Below, one piece after another: positions 8,156 to 16,924 of a DNA stretch of 64,000 bases. The notes below the pieces were generated by a model. It made no database searches, had not been told where the DNA came from, and saw only the letters and a list, made by a program, of their open reading frames with translations. Both the position numbers and the translations under genes were made by a program. This DNA is from an uncultured Dehalococcoidia bacterium (GTDB lineage Bacteria > Chloroflexota > Dehalococcoidia > Lucifugimonadales > UBA3495), in NCBI GenBank assembly GCA_958296385.1, contig OY282494.1, forward strand, positions 603,416-667,415. Direction: 5' to 3'. The number at the start of each line of letters is the position of its first letter. The stretch's first letter is position 1.

Positions 8156-9760
8156 TTAGGGGTCGATGAGGACGCCGGGGTTGAGGATGCCGTTGGGGTC
8201 CAGGGTTTGTTTGGCGGCGCGGAGGGCGGCGGCGAAAGGGTCGGGGCGCTGATGGTCGTACCAGGGGCGATGGGCGCGGCCGACGGCGTGGTGGTGGGTG
8301 ATGGTGCCGCCGGCGGCCATTACCGCGTCGGAGGCGGCCTGCTTGACGGCGGCGTGGATTTCCAGTTCGGCGCCAACCGGGCCCAGGCCCTCAAAGGTGT
8401 AGTAGGGAGCGGGGCCGTCGGGGTACACGTGGGTGAAACGGCAGGAAACCCGGCCGTTGCCGCAGGTGCGCTGCAAGGCGTCGTGCAGGGCGGAACGCAC
8501 GGCCTCATCCAGGGCGGGCCAGCGTTCCCAAGTGATGGCGGTTTCCAGAGTTTCGGCAACGATGCCAAAGCCGATGGCGGCGTTGCGCTCGTAGGGGGCG
8601 TTGATGAACGAGTTGCGCCAGCTGCCGACGGCGCCTTGACGGCCGGCAGATGAATCGCTGCGTTGGGCGGCGTCGGCAATCAGGATGTCGTCATTGCTGA
8701 TGGAGCCGCCGGCGTCGCGGGCGATGGCGACGGCTTGGCGGATGTGGTCATCCTGGGGGAGTTCGGCGGACTCGAAACCGATTATCAGCAGGGCTTGGGC
8801 GCCGTCAAGGTTGGCAAAGTCCTGGGCTTCGTTGGGGTCGAGCATCCGGAGGTTGGCGGGCCAGAGCTTGGCCTGGGCGATGAGACGGGCGGCGTTGGCG
8901 GCGGCGGCCATGGTGTCAAAGACAACGCCGGCGGAGGCGCGAAAGCGGGGGCGGGCCTGAATCCGCATCCAAGCTTCGGTGATGATGCCGAGGATGCCCT
9001 CGCTGCCGATGACCATGCGGTCGGGAGATGGGCCGGCGCCGCTGCCGGGGAGACGTCGGGAATCCCAATCGCCGGCCGGGGTTACCATGCGCACGGACTC
9101 GACAAAGTCGTCAATGTGGGTGTGGTTGGTGGCGTAGTGGCCGCCGCTGCGGGTGGCAATCCAGCCGCCGAGGGAGGAGAACTCAAAGCTCTGGGGGAAA
9201 TGGCGCAGGGTGAATCCGGCGGGGCGCAGCTGGGCTTCCAGCGCGGGGCCGAGAACGCCGGCCTGGATGCGGGCGGCGCGGGAGGTGTCGTCGATCTCAA
9301 GCACCCGGTCGAGGCGGGTGAGGTCGATGGTGACTATCTTATCGGCGGGCGGGGGTTCAATGCCGGCGACGACGGTGCTGCCGCCGCCGTAGGGGATGGC
9401 GATAATGTTGGAGTTGGAACACCAGTCAAGTACGGTGCGAACTTCGGCCTCATTGCGGGGGTAGGCGATAATGTCGGGAGGGTTGGGGAAATCGCAGTTG
9501 AAAGCCCGGATGCGGTCGCGGAACGAGCGGCCGTAGGTGTGGGCGGCCCGGTCGTGGTCGTCCATGGAGCAGATGCCGGCTACCAATGGATGGGGCGTGA
9601 GACGGGGTTTGCGGAGGTGCAGGCTGGCGGCAGTGGGCGGCTGGGGCAGCTCGCGGGCAACGCCGTAACGCCGTTGCAGCCGGTGGGCCAGCGCGGCGTA
9701 CTGCTCGCGCGACGGTTCCTGGTCTGCCATACCCCAAGCCCAAAAGCTGCGGCGGGTCAT
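8156..9760 (-). CDS. FAD-binding oxidase, alkylglycerone-phosphate synthase (AGPS)-like
   Basis: A 534-residue protein of the vanillyl-alcohol-oxidase flavin family. The N-terminal RRSFWAWGM stretch and the C-terminal THHHAVGRAH motif (near residue 493) are features of bacterial AGPS-like oxidases. The FAD pyrophosphate loop is near residue 133 (PYGGGSTVVAG), followed by a second flavin-binding stretch near 210 (LGGWIATRSGGHYATN). True AGPS exchanges an acyl for an alkyl group in ether-lipid synthesis, but most bacterial relatives are uncharacterised oxidases of 2-hydroxy acids or similar compounds. A GGGAGG ribosome site precedes the ATG. It is the first gene of a probable two-gene unit with the alcohol dehydrogenase. 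Confidence 0.82.
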   Translation of the reverse strand: MTRRSFWAWGMADQEPSREQYAALAHRLQRRYGVARELPQPPTAASLHLRKPRLTPHPLVAGICSMDDHDRAAHTYGRSFRDRIRAFNCDFPNPPDIIAYPRNEAEVRTVLDWCSNSNIIAIPYGGGSTVVAGIEPPPADKIVTIDLTRLDRVLEIDDTSRAARIQAGVLGPALEAQLRPAGFTLRHFPQSFEFSSLGGWIATRSGGHYATNHTHIDDFVESVRMVTPAGDWDSRRLPGSGAGPSPDRMVIGSEGILGIITEAWMRIQARPRFRASAGVVFDTMAAAANAARLIAQAKLWPANLRMLDPNEAQDFANLDGAQALLIIGFESAELPQDDHIRQAVAIARDAGGSISNDDILIADAAQRSDSSAGRQGAVGSWRNSFINAPYERNAAIGFGIVAETLETAITWERWPALDEAVRSALHDALQRTCGNGRVSCRFTHVYPDGPAPYYTFEGLGPVGAELEIHAAVKQAASDAVMAAGGTITHHHAVGRAHRPWYDHQRPDPFAAALRAAKQTLDPNGILNPGVLIDP

Positions 9761-9789
9761 GCTGTGCCTCCCGTAGTAGTGCTGGGGGC

Positions 9790-9795
9790 ATTATA
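9790..9795 (-). promoter_or_regulatory. Extended -10 element for the FAD oxidase gene
   Basis: TGC-TATAAT on the minus strand, about 30 bases before the start at 9760. No good -35 box is seen at the normal distance. Confidence 0.5.
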
Positions 9796-9821
9796 GCAAG
9801 GGTTAGGGCGGGGGCCGCAAA

Positions 9822-9897
9822 TGGTCGGGGTGAGTGGATTCGAACCACCGACCTCCACGTCCCGAACGTGGCGCGCTAGCCACTGCGCTACACCCCG
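9822..9897 (-). tRNA. tRNA-Pro (anticodon CGG)
   Basis: A 76-nt cloverleaf. The acceptor stem is CGGGGTG/CACCCCG, the D arm has GCGC/GCGC, and the anticodon stem CCACG/CGTGG encloses loop TTCGGGA (anticodon CGG, reading CCG). The T arm carries TTCGAAT, and the discriminator A is followed by an encoded CCA. A TGC-TATAAT promoter element lies 12 bases upstream. Confidence 0.95.
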
Positions 9898-9908
9898 ACT
9901 GTGACATG

Positions 9909-9914
9909 ATTATA
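9909..9914 (-). promoter_or_regulatory. Extended -10 element for tRNA-Pro
   Basis: TGC-TATAAT on the minus strand, placing a transcription start a few bases before the tRNA 5' end at 9897. No convincing -35 box. Confidence 0.6.
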
Positions 9915-10487
9915 GCACGATGCCAGGGGTATCCATAGGGTGGGCCCCGGTGGCAGCGTGCGGATTTTGGCGGTTGGCAATCTTATATCATCGGCGTCAT
10001 CCTTTGGGAATGGGTTGCGGTTGGCGGGTATCGGGCGTTTATCGGGCGGTGAGTTCGGTTGGTGTTGGTGTCGGAGATTCAAGTCGTTGTCAGCCCTACG
10101 GCCGGAGGTGGGTACGCAACTATTTTGGACCTTCATTTTACGTGTCCTACCTTTTTAGGGGCTGCACGCGGGCTGAAGCTCGATACCCAGCGGAGGCAGC
10201 CCACACCGTGGAAGCGGGGATGGGACTACCCTTGCCGATTGCGGTTTTTGCTGACTGGCCGTATTTGACTTGAATCTCCGGCGATGTGCTAGCGGTGTGG
10301 TGGTTCCGGTTCCCCAGGGGACGTTCCTGGCCGGGAACGGCTGGGGGCCGGGGGTTGGTTGATTTGCCCGATAAATGTATCTTACACGAACTGACGTGCG
10401 GTTGCAAGAGGCTCGGGTCGCTGATTATTCCGGATGGACGGGGAATCGGGGCGGGGGCTCAAAAATCCGCAGCAAGGGGGCAAGCCG

Positions 10488-10493
10488 TATAAT
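10488..10493 (+). promoter_or_regulatory. -10 element upstream of the DUF4349-type lipoprotein gene
   Basis: TATAAT, 46 bases before the start at 10539; no clear -35 box. Confidence 0.4.
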
Positions 10494-10538
10494 GGGGTGA
10501 AGTTGGGCGGTGGAAAATCGGGGGGCGAGGCGGCGATT

Positions 10539-12170
10539 ATGACGCAGGGCAGGTTTCGGCAGATGGTTCCGGTGGCGCTGATGGCGCTGGGGTTGATGGC
10601 GGTGGCGTTAGCGTGCGGCGGGAGTGCCGCAGAGCAGTTCACGATGGACAGCGCCGCGGTGAGCGATGCGCCGGCGCAGCCGGCCGTTGCCGAGGAGGTG
10701 GGGGCGCCGCCCTTTGCCTTGTCAATGGGCGGTGGTGACAGTGAAATGGTGGTGGAAGTTGAGCAGGCGTCGGCGGCGGCTACGGCGATGCCGGTGATGG
10801 CGTCCGGGGCGGCGATGTCTGATGCGGTGACGACCAGTGCGGTGACGAACAGTATGGCAACGGTTGTTCCGTCGGACGGGGCGGGCGGCGGGCAGTCGGC
10901 GGGGGCGCCGCAGCAGTCGGGGCGGCAGCTGGTGGTTGAAGCGTGGATTGGGCTGGAGGTGCGGGAGATTGACCCGGTGGTGCGGCAAATTGAGGGGCTG
11001 GCGATGCAGCGGGGCGGCTGGGTGGAGTCGTCGCAGATTGAGGGCGAAAGCGGGTATCGCACGGCGTCAATCAGCCTGCGGGTGCCGGCGGAGCGGCGGG
11101 CGGAAACGATGGGGGCGCTGCGAGCAATCGGGCGGGTGCTGGACGAGGGGATTAAATCCAGCGACGTTACGGAGCGGCTGGTTGACAACGAGGCGCGGCT
11201 GTCGGCGTGGTACACGCAGGAGGAGCGGCTGATTGAGCTGCTGGAAAATGCGGCGACGGTTGAGGACATCATAGAAGTTGAACGGCGCATCGCCGAAGTG
11301 CGGTCGGACATTGAGCACGTTGAGGCGACGCAGCGCAATCTCACGAACCGGGTGGCTACGTCGCTAATCACCGTGTGGCTGGCGCTGCCGGGGAATCTGG
11401 CGGCGGAACCGCCGCACGGGGAGCTGCGGCTGTCGGTGGCCGACCCGTCCGCCGTGTCGGATGCGGTGCTGGCGCGGGTGGAGGCGCTAGGGGGGTATAT
11501 TGGCGGCAAAGTGGAGTATCAGCAGGACCGGGGGCAAGTGGTGGAGCTGACCGTTCTGGTAAAGTCGTCGGAACTGGCGGGGCTGATGGACTACGCGGCC
11601 GGCCTGGGAGAACCGTTCGAGCGGGAGCTTACGTCCGTGGGGGATGCGCCGGTGGGGGATGCGCCGGACGCGCGGCTGGAGCTGGTCATCCAGTCCAACG
11701 CGGACGTGCGGGCGGATTTGCAGATAGTTGCGGGTGAACCGCTGGCCGCCGGAGAGCAATTGCGCGCGCAGGCGGAATCGCTGGGCGGCTACGTTGAGAG
11801 GTTCAGCGAAAGGACGGACGACGGGGATTCGTCGGTGGATATGCTGATAGTCCTGGAGACGGCGCACTTGCGGGGGATGCAGGATTACGCCGCTGGCATC
11901 GGTGAAATCGAACGCTGGGAGCTGACGGCCAGCGGGCAGCAGCCGGCCGGGGACGCAACGAGCGCGCGGCTGTCGGTATTCGTCAACAGCGGGACGGGGT
12001 ACACACCATGGGTATTGTATCCGGTGGTGGTAGTGGGGGCGATGGCCGTCACTGCCGTTATCGTGGCTGTGGTGTTCTACTCGACCGGGCTTTGGCGGCC
12101 GGGCCGGTCTGGAAACTCAGCACTGCCGCAGGGGGATGGTGATGCGGGGGACGACGGGCTGGGGGCGTAA
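10539..12170 (+). CDS. DUF4349-type membrane lipoprotein
   Basis: A 543-residue protein. The start at 10539 gives a clean lipoprotein signal (MTQGRFRQMVPVALMALGL... ending in the lipobox ALAC). A low-complexity Ala/Val/Ser linker follows. The first alpha/beta module (about residues 125-290) opens RQLVVEAWIGLEVREIDPV and carries the DUF4349 hallmark: a ladder of charged helices (RLSAWYTQEERLIELLENA..VEDIIEVERRI..VRSDIEHVEATQRNL). Two further shorter alpha/beta modules share the pattern of a '(A/S)LGGY(I/V)' turn and a 'MDYAAG(L/I)GE' helix. A single membrane span precedes a short charged tail. It probably sits in the cell envelope with the modules outside. Function is unknown for the family. 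It is convergent with mfd, with a 6-base gap. Confidence 0.78.
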   Translation: MTQGRFRQMVPVALMALGLMAVALACGGSAAEQFTMDSAAVSDAPAQPAVAEEVGAPPFALSMGGGDSEMVVEVEQASAAATAMPVMASGAAMSDAVTTSAVTNSMATVVPSDGAGGGQSAGAPQQSGRQLVVEAWIGLEVREIDPVVRQIEGLAMQRGGWVESSQIEGESGYRTASISLRVPAERRAETMGALRAIGRVLDEGIKSSDVTERLVDNEARLSAWYTQEERLIELLENAATVEDIIEVERRIAEVRSDIEHVEATQRNLTNRVATSLITVWLALPGNLAAEPPHGELRLSVADPSAVSDAVLARVEALGGYIGGKVEYQQDRGQVVELTVLVKSSELAGLMDYAAGLGEPFERELTSVGDAPVGDAPDARLELVIQSNADVRADLQIVAGEPLAAGEQLRAQAESLGGYVERFSERTDDGDSSVDMLIVLETAHLRGMQDYAAGIGEIERWELTASGQQPAGDATSARLSVFVNSGTGYTPWVLYPVVVVGAMAVTAVIVAVVFYSTGLWRPGRSGNSALPQGDGDAGDDGLGA

Positions 12171-12176
12171 GCCGGT

Positions 12177-15100
12177 TCAGTCGGCGGCGGCGGGCAGTTT
12201 GGCGCGGGTGCGGTTGCGACGGCGGCGGGCCGGCGGGCGCTCCGGGGCGGCGGCGGGCGGCGGGGGTTGCGGGGGCGGTGGTGACGGGGGGGTGGGGACG
12301 GCGGCCATGGCGTCTTGCATTTCGGTGATGAAAGCGGCTACCCGGCGCAGGGCGCGGCCGAGCCGGGCCAGGCCGTAATCGGCATCGCCGCTGACGTGCA
12401 CTTCCAGATCGCGGCGGCCTACCTTGACCGACGGGCCGAGGGTCTTTTGCAGGGCGAGCCGGGCATCGCCGACGGGATGGCGGAATACTACGGTTACGAT
12501 GCCGGGGATGGGCACGGACAGGGACTCTACGCCGGCGGCGGCGCCGAGGCAGCGCAAGTCGGTAACGGCGAGCAGGTTGTCAACTTCCTGAGGCGGCGGG
12601 CCGAAACGGTCTTGCAAATCGGCGCGCACGGCCGGGATACTCGCGCGGTCGGTGATTTGGGACAGACGCTGGTAAAAGGCCAGCCGGGCCGGCAAGTGGG
12701 CGATGTAGTCCTCCGGGATGCTGGCCGGGATGGGCAGGTCGATGCGGGTGGGCGGTTCGGCGCCGGCGGCGGGGGCGGCGGTGTTATCCCGCTGGAGTTC
12801 GGCGACGGCATCGCGGAGCAGCTGGGAATAAAGGTTGAGGCCGACGGCGTGAATCTGTCCGCTCTGGTCGGCGCCGAGGAGGTTGCCGGCGCCGCGGATT
12901 TCCAGGTCGCGCATGGCGACGCGGAAACCGGCGCCTAACTCGGTGGCTTCGAGGATGGCGTGGATGCGCTGGCTGGCGGCTTCGGTGATCTCCTGGGTGT
13001 CGGGAACCAGCAAGTAGGCGTAGGCCCGGTGGTCGCCGCGGCCAACTCGTCCGCGCAGCTGGTAAAGCTGGGCCAGGCCGAAACGGTCGGCACGGTCAAT
13101 GATGATGGTATTGACGTTGGGCATATCAAGCCCGGATTCAATAATGGTGGTGCAAACCAGGACGTCGGCCTCCCGATTGGAGAAAGCTACCATTACGTCC
13201 TCCAGCTCCGATTCGGGCATCTGGCCGTGTCCGACCAGAAAACGGGCTTCGGGGATGAGATGGCTCAAATCGGTAGCGGCCTGGTGGATGGTGCGGACCC
13301 GGTTGTGGAGGAAAAAGACCTGGCCATCGCGTTCCATCTCGCGCAGGATGGCCTCGCGAATCAGCTCGCCGCTGTCCTCGGAGATGAAAGTGCGGACGGG
13401 CAGGCGGGCCTCCGGGGGGGTGTGGATGACGCTCATATCGCGGACGCCGGCGAGGGCCATGTGGAGGGTGCGGGGGATGGGGGTTGCGCTGAGGGTGAGG
13501 ACGTCAACTTCGGCGCGCATCTGCTTGAGGCGCTCTTTGTGGGCAACGCCGAAACGGTGTTCCTCGTCAACGATGACCAGGCCGAGGTTCTGGAATGCGA
13601 CGTCTTTCTGGAGGAGGCGATGGGTGCCGATTACGATGTCAACGCTGCCAGCTTTGGCGGCGGCCACGACGTCGGCCTGCTCGCGGGGGGTGCGGAAACG
13701 GCTGAGGACGGCGACGCGGACGGGGTAGGGGGCGAGGCGCTCGGCAAAGGTGGCATAGTGCTGCTGGGCCAGCACGGTGGTGGGAACCAGCACGGCCACC
13801 TGCATACCCTCGTTGACGGCCTTGAAAGCGGCGCGCAGGGCGACTTCGGTCTTGCCGTAGCCGACGTCGCCGCAAATGAGGCGGTCCATGGGGCGGTTGA
13901 GTTCCATATCGCCCTTGACTTCGTTGATGGCGCGGACCTGATCGGGGGTTTCGACGTAGGGGAAAGAGTCCTCCAAGTCGCGCTGCCAGGCGGCGTCGGG
14001 GCCGAAACGATGGCCGTCAACGGATTCGCGGGTAGCGTAAAGCTTGAGCAGCTCATCGGCGATTTCGCGGGCGGCGCTCTGGGCGCGTTCTTTGATGCGC
14101 TGCCACTCGCTGCCGCCGAGACGGGTCAGGCTGGGCTGGTCGTCGGTGGCAGCGACGTAGGCGCCGAGGCGGTCGATCTGCTCGGTGGGGACGTAGAGGC
14201 GGTCATCGCCGGCGTATTCGAGGACGAGATATTCGCGCGGTTCGCCGCCGGTTTCGAGGTGGGTGGCGCCCATGAAACGGGCTACGCCGTGGTCGATGTG
14301 GACGACGTAAGAGCCGACGGTGAGGTCGGCCAGAGAAACGGCATCGCCCAAATCGCGGCGCACGCGGGGGGGGCGGTAGCGGCGTTCCTTGACGGTGCCA
14401 AAGAGTTCGGCGTCGCTGTACACGGCCAGAGCGGGGGTGGAGCCGGACGAATCAGTTTGCCAGCCCTTGCGCAGGCCGCCGGCCAGGACGTGAACCCGTC
14501 CGGCGCGGGGCCGGGCGGGCAGCGACTCGACCAGCCGGGACTTGACGCCGGCTTCCTGCAAGACTTCGGTGAGGCGGCTGGCGTGCTGGCTGACGGCAAC
14601 CACCGCGCCGCCGTCGGCGATGCGGGCGGCGGCGTCATCGGTGAACCAGGTCAAACCGGCGCCGGCGCCGGCGCCGGGGAGAGAGAGGGGCTGAACCAGC
14701 GCCGTCCTGGTATCGGAGGCCCACCGCTCCAGGTCGATGGTGCGCAGGTTGGCGGCGGCGAATTGGGCCTGGAGGGTGGGCCAGTCGGTGTTGGGCGAGG
14801 GGAAACCGTAGGGGAGCTCGCCGCGACTTTGCCGGTTGGCGCGCTGCTGGTCGTATTTGGAGACCAGCTCCTCGGACTCACCATTGAGGCCGGCGGGGCG
14901 GTCCAGCACCAGGATGGAATCGGGGGACAGGTATTCGGCCAGGGTGTTGGTGTTCAGCAGGCCGTTGTAAAAGGAAAGGGTTTCGGGGTTGGGATGCTCG
15001 AGGAGGGCGGCAAGTTCCTCCTGGAATCTGGTTACGGCGGAGGGTGAGCAGGGGGAAAGGTCAATGCGGCTGCGGCGCTCATCATAGGCGGCGGGGTTGG

Positions 15101-15848
15101 CCAGGCCGGGGAGCTGCTCGGCGGCGGCGATGACGCGTACCGCATCAGCATCGGCGATGGAGCGTTGGGTTTCGGGGTCGAAACGACGGATGGTGTCAAT
15201 TTCATCGTCCCACAGTTCCACCCGGTAGGGCAGTTCGGCATCGGGGGGAAAGACGTCGAGGATGCCGCCGCGCAGACTGAAACTGCCGGGGGCGTCCACC
15301 TGCGGCTCATGGCGGTAGCCCAGGTCAACCCAGGCCGAGAGCAGGGCGTCCACGGAGGGGATGCGGCCGCCTTTGATGAGATGGTGGCCGCCGGACGCAT
15401 TGGGGTGCCGGCCGGCGGCCAGCGCGGGGGGCAAGGTTAGCCGCAGGGCCGCCGATACTGACGTTACGACTAGCGGCGGGACGGCGTCGGCGTCGGTGGG
15501 GTCGTGGGTGGCCAGGGCGGCCAGGGCGGCAACGCGCTGATTGGTGGTGCGGGCATCGACGGACAGGCGCTCAAAGGGCAGCACTTCCGGTTCGGGCAGC
15601 AAAAGGGCGGGAGCATCGTCGCCCAGGTAGGTAAGCAGCTGGTCGTGCAGGCGGCGGGCGTCCTCCAGGCGGGGGGTTATCACCAGGGTGGGCCGCTGCT
15701 GCAAGTGCCACAGGGCGCCGACGTACACGGCCTGATGCTCCGGCGGCACGGCCAGGCTGGAGTGGATGGCGGCGGCGCGGAGATGGCGCAGATGCCGCTG
15801 CATCCGGGATTGCGAGCCGAGCAGCGATAGCAGTCCGGTTAGAGCCAT
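12177..15848 (-). CDS. mfd: Transcription-repair coupling factor Mfd
   Basis: A 1223-residue superfamily 2 translocase. It removes RNA polymerase stalled at DNA lesions and recruits UvrA. Visible in order are the UvrB-like N-terminal region (about 1-350), the RNA-polymerase-interacting domain near 490-560 (SVGSYVVHIDHGVARFMG-like stretch), the helicase Walker A GDVGYGKTE near 660, the Walker B DEEH near 763, the motor motifs (SATPIPRTLHMAL, then DRADRFGLAQLYQLRGRVGR) and the C-terminal TRCF domain, ending in a Pro/Arg-rich tail. The start at 15848 (MALTGLL) is preferred over 15878 because GAGGG precedes it at good spacing. A TTGAAT/TACACT promoter lies at 15937-15966. Confidence 0.95.
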   Translation of the reverse strand: MALTGLLSLLGSQSRMQRHLRHLRAAAIHSSLAVPPEHQAVYVGALWHLQQRPTLVITPRLEDARRLHDQLLTYLGDDAPALLLPEPEVLPFERLSVDARTTNQRVAALAALATHDPTDADAVPPLVVTSVSAALRLTLPPALAAGRHPNASGGHHLIKGGRIPSVDALLSAWVDLGYRHEPQVDAPGSFSLRGGILDVFPPDAELPYRVELWDDEIDTIRRFDPETQRSIADADAVRVIAAAEQLPGLANPAAYDERRSRIDLSPCSPSAVTRFQEELAALLEHPNPETLSFYNGLLNTNTLAEYLSPDSILVLDRPAGLNGESEELVSKYDQQRANRQSRGELPYGFPSPNTDWPTLQAQFAAANLRTIDLERWASDTRTALVQPLSLPGAGAGAGLTWFTDDAAARIADGGAVVAVSQHASRLTEVLQEAGVKSRLVESLPARPRAGRVHVLAGGLRKGWQTDSSGSTPALAVYSDAELFGTVKERRYRPPRVRRDLGDAVSLADLTVGSYVVHIDHGVARFMGATHLETGGEPREYLVLEYAGDDRLYVPTEQIDRLGAYVAATDDQPSLTRLGGSEWQRIKERAQSAAREIADELLKLYATRESVDGHRFGPDAAWQRDLEDSFPYVETPDQVRAINEVKGDMELNRPMDRLICGDVGYGKTEVALRAAFKAVNEGMQVAVLVPTTVLAQQHYATFAERLAPYPVRVAVLSRFRTPREQADVVAAAKAGSVDIVIGTHRLLQKDVAFQNLGLVIVDEEHRFGVAHKERLKQMRAEVDVLTLSATPIPRTLHMALAGVRDMSVIHTPPEARLPVRTFISEDSGELIREAILREMERDGQVFFLHNRVRTIHQAATDLSHLIPEARFLVGHGQMPESELEDVMVAFSNREADVLVCTTIIESGLDMPNVNTIIIDRADRFGLAQLYQLRGRVGRGDHRAYAYLLVPDTQEITEAASQRIHAILEATELGAGFRVAMRDLEIRGAGNLLGADQSGQIHAVGLNLYSQLLRDAVAELQRDNTAAPAAGAEPPTRIDLPIPASIPEDYIAHLPARLAFYQRLSQITDRASIPAVRADLQDRFGPPPQEVDNLLAVTDLRCLGAAAGVESLSVPIPGIVTVVFRHPVGDARLALQKTLGPSVKVGRRDLEVHVSGDADYGLARLGRALRRVAAFITEMQDAMAAVPTPPSPPPPQPPPPAAAPERPPARRRRNRTRAKLPAAAD

Positions 15849-15936
15849 GTTTCCCTCATCCGGTGTCCGGTTTGACAAGTTGAGGCGTGGGGTACACGCC
15901 GAGGCGGGACTGACCGGCGGTCAGCCCCGTGGGGAT

Positions 15937-15966
15937 AGTGTACGCCGGGAGGGGGTGATAATTCAA
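15937..15966 (-). promoter_or_regulatory. Sigma70-type promoter for mfd
   Basis: On the minus strand TTGAAT (15961-15966), an 18-base spacer and TACACT (15937-15942). The leader to the ATG at 15848 is about 85 bases. Confidence 0.55.
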
Positions 15967-16014
15967 GGCGGTTTTGGCATTAGGGCGGGGGTAAAGCGAC
16001 CGGGCGGGGTTGGG

Positions 16015-16564
16015 TCAGGGGGCAGTGCCATACCAGCGGCTTACAATATCAGTGACTTTTGCGGCGTCAGCATCGGATGGCACGGCAGCCTGGAACGCTG
16101 ATTTCAGATGGCAGATGCCTAGTTTCGTACCATCGCAGTCGTCCGTATCGTCATCCTGCAAGGATTTGCGGTGCAGGTTGCGGAAACCCTGCCGGAATGT
16201 GTCTGCGTCCAAGTTGTTATAAAGGTCTAGAAACAGGCCCTCACCCAAGGAGTAGTTCAGCCCTCATGAGCAATCACGAATGGCGTGTCTTTCCAAAAGT
16301 TACTGTCCTCAACATCAAAGAGCAAAGGCATTGTCATGTGGGTGCCGAAGTTAATTCCGCCCAATTCGTAATTAGTAGCATCGTCAAAGAACAGAGCAAC
16401 GTAGTTACCTGGCAGTGGTTCGTTCATAGTCTTTTCGATGGAACGGACGCTATCTCCAAAAAATCCATGCTCGGCATTTGCTGGTCGTGTAAGATTGTCA
16501 AAGTGAGCGTTAGGGCAATCACGATCATCAGCAGCGGGGTGGCGAAAGTCCGGCGTGTACTCAT
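16015..16564 (-). pseudogene. Frameshifted gene for a small secreted protein (degenerate)
   Basis: Three minus-strand frames join into one protein if a single base is restored at each of two sites. Frame 1 starts at 16564 with a clear signal peptide (MSTRRTFATPLLMIVIALTL). The frame moves at a T6 run near 16455-16460. Frame 2 (down to 16257) reads GDSVRSIEKTMNEPLPGNYVALFF and onward to TPFVIAHEG. After a GGG run at about 16260 frame 3 (to 16015) reads NYSLGEGLFLDLYNNL, then ADTFRQGFRNLH, ending at a stop. The AHE followed by GEGLFLDL recalls the HE..H and downstream GE.L pattern of secreted gluzincin-like peptidases, but the zinc motif is incomplete. Local GC is lower than in the neighbours. 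This could be a decaying acquired gene or two assembly indels. Confidence 0.55.
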
Positions 16565-16697
16565 TCACCGCTCTATTGCAAGTTGACGCAGGGTGCGGAT
16601 GCCGTCAGATCAGGCAGTATCGTAGCACACCGTAGGCGTCTAACTTTGCGGGATTTTCTAAATCAGGGTGATTTGGGCTGCCTAACCGGGAATGCTC

Positions 16698-16820
16698 GGT
16701 AGCGTTTCGTTTTAGGTGGTTCTAATATTGTTGGGGAATCTCGATAGCGTAGCGCACACTTTGGGGGTAACACCGCTGCTACCCCGTCGAGATTCTGCGC
16801 TACGCTCAGAATGACAAGGG
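16698..16820. repeat. Inverted-repeat element, copy B (truncated)
   Basis: Keeps the left terminal repeat (16698-16721, near-identical to copy A) and the loop plus right arm (CGAGATTC..GCTCAGAATGACA, 16788-16816). Most of the left arm and the right terminal repeat are missing. It lies just upstream of the methyltransferase gene. The stretch 16565-16697 before it holds no gene. Confidence 0.6.
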
Positions 16821-16876
16821 GATGGTCACTCCGAGCGCAGTCGTGGGGTTTTGCGGTTTTGGGTGACGCTTTTGGC

Positions 16877-16906
16877 TTGCTTGGAGGGGGTGGGGGTTGT
16901 TAGACT
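16877..16906 (+). promoter_or_regulatory. Possible promoter for the methyltransferase-HNH gene
   Basis: TTGCTT (16877-16882), an 18-base spacer and TAGACT (16901-16906), 19 bases before the ATG at 16925. There is no strong Shine-Dalgarno sequence. Confidence 0.4.
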
Positions 16907-16924
16907 GGTGTTGGGGGATTTGCT

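Larger units (their letters stand above)
9898..10538. other. 640-base gap with a long imperfect hairpin, no gene recognised
   Basis: Apart from the tRNA promoter (9909-9914) and a TATAAT at 10488, no reading frame here looks coding; the short frames lack family features and good starts. A structured segment at 10306-10351 pairs CCGG / CCCCAG / CGTTCC with GGAACG / CTGGGG / CCGG in three nested stems separated by small internal loops, with no T run after it. It could be a small RNA, a leader element of the downstream lipoprotein gene or decayed sequence. I could not match it to tmRNA, RNase P RNA or SRP RNA signatures. Confidence 0.4.

Noticed and set aside
9920..10273. 117-codon plus-strand frame in the gap after the tRNA
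   Set aside because: No ribosome site, no family-like pattern, and overlapping frames of similar length; more likely non-coding.
12960..15047. 695-codon plus-strand frame opposite mfd
   Set aside because: Gly/Ala/Val-rich shadow with no family features. The minus-strand frame encodes all Mfd motifs.
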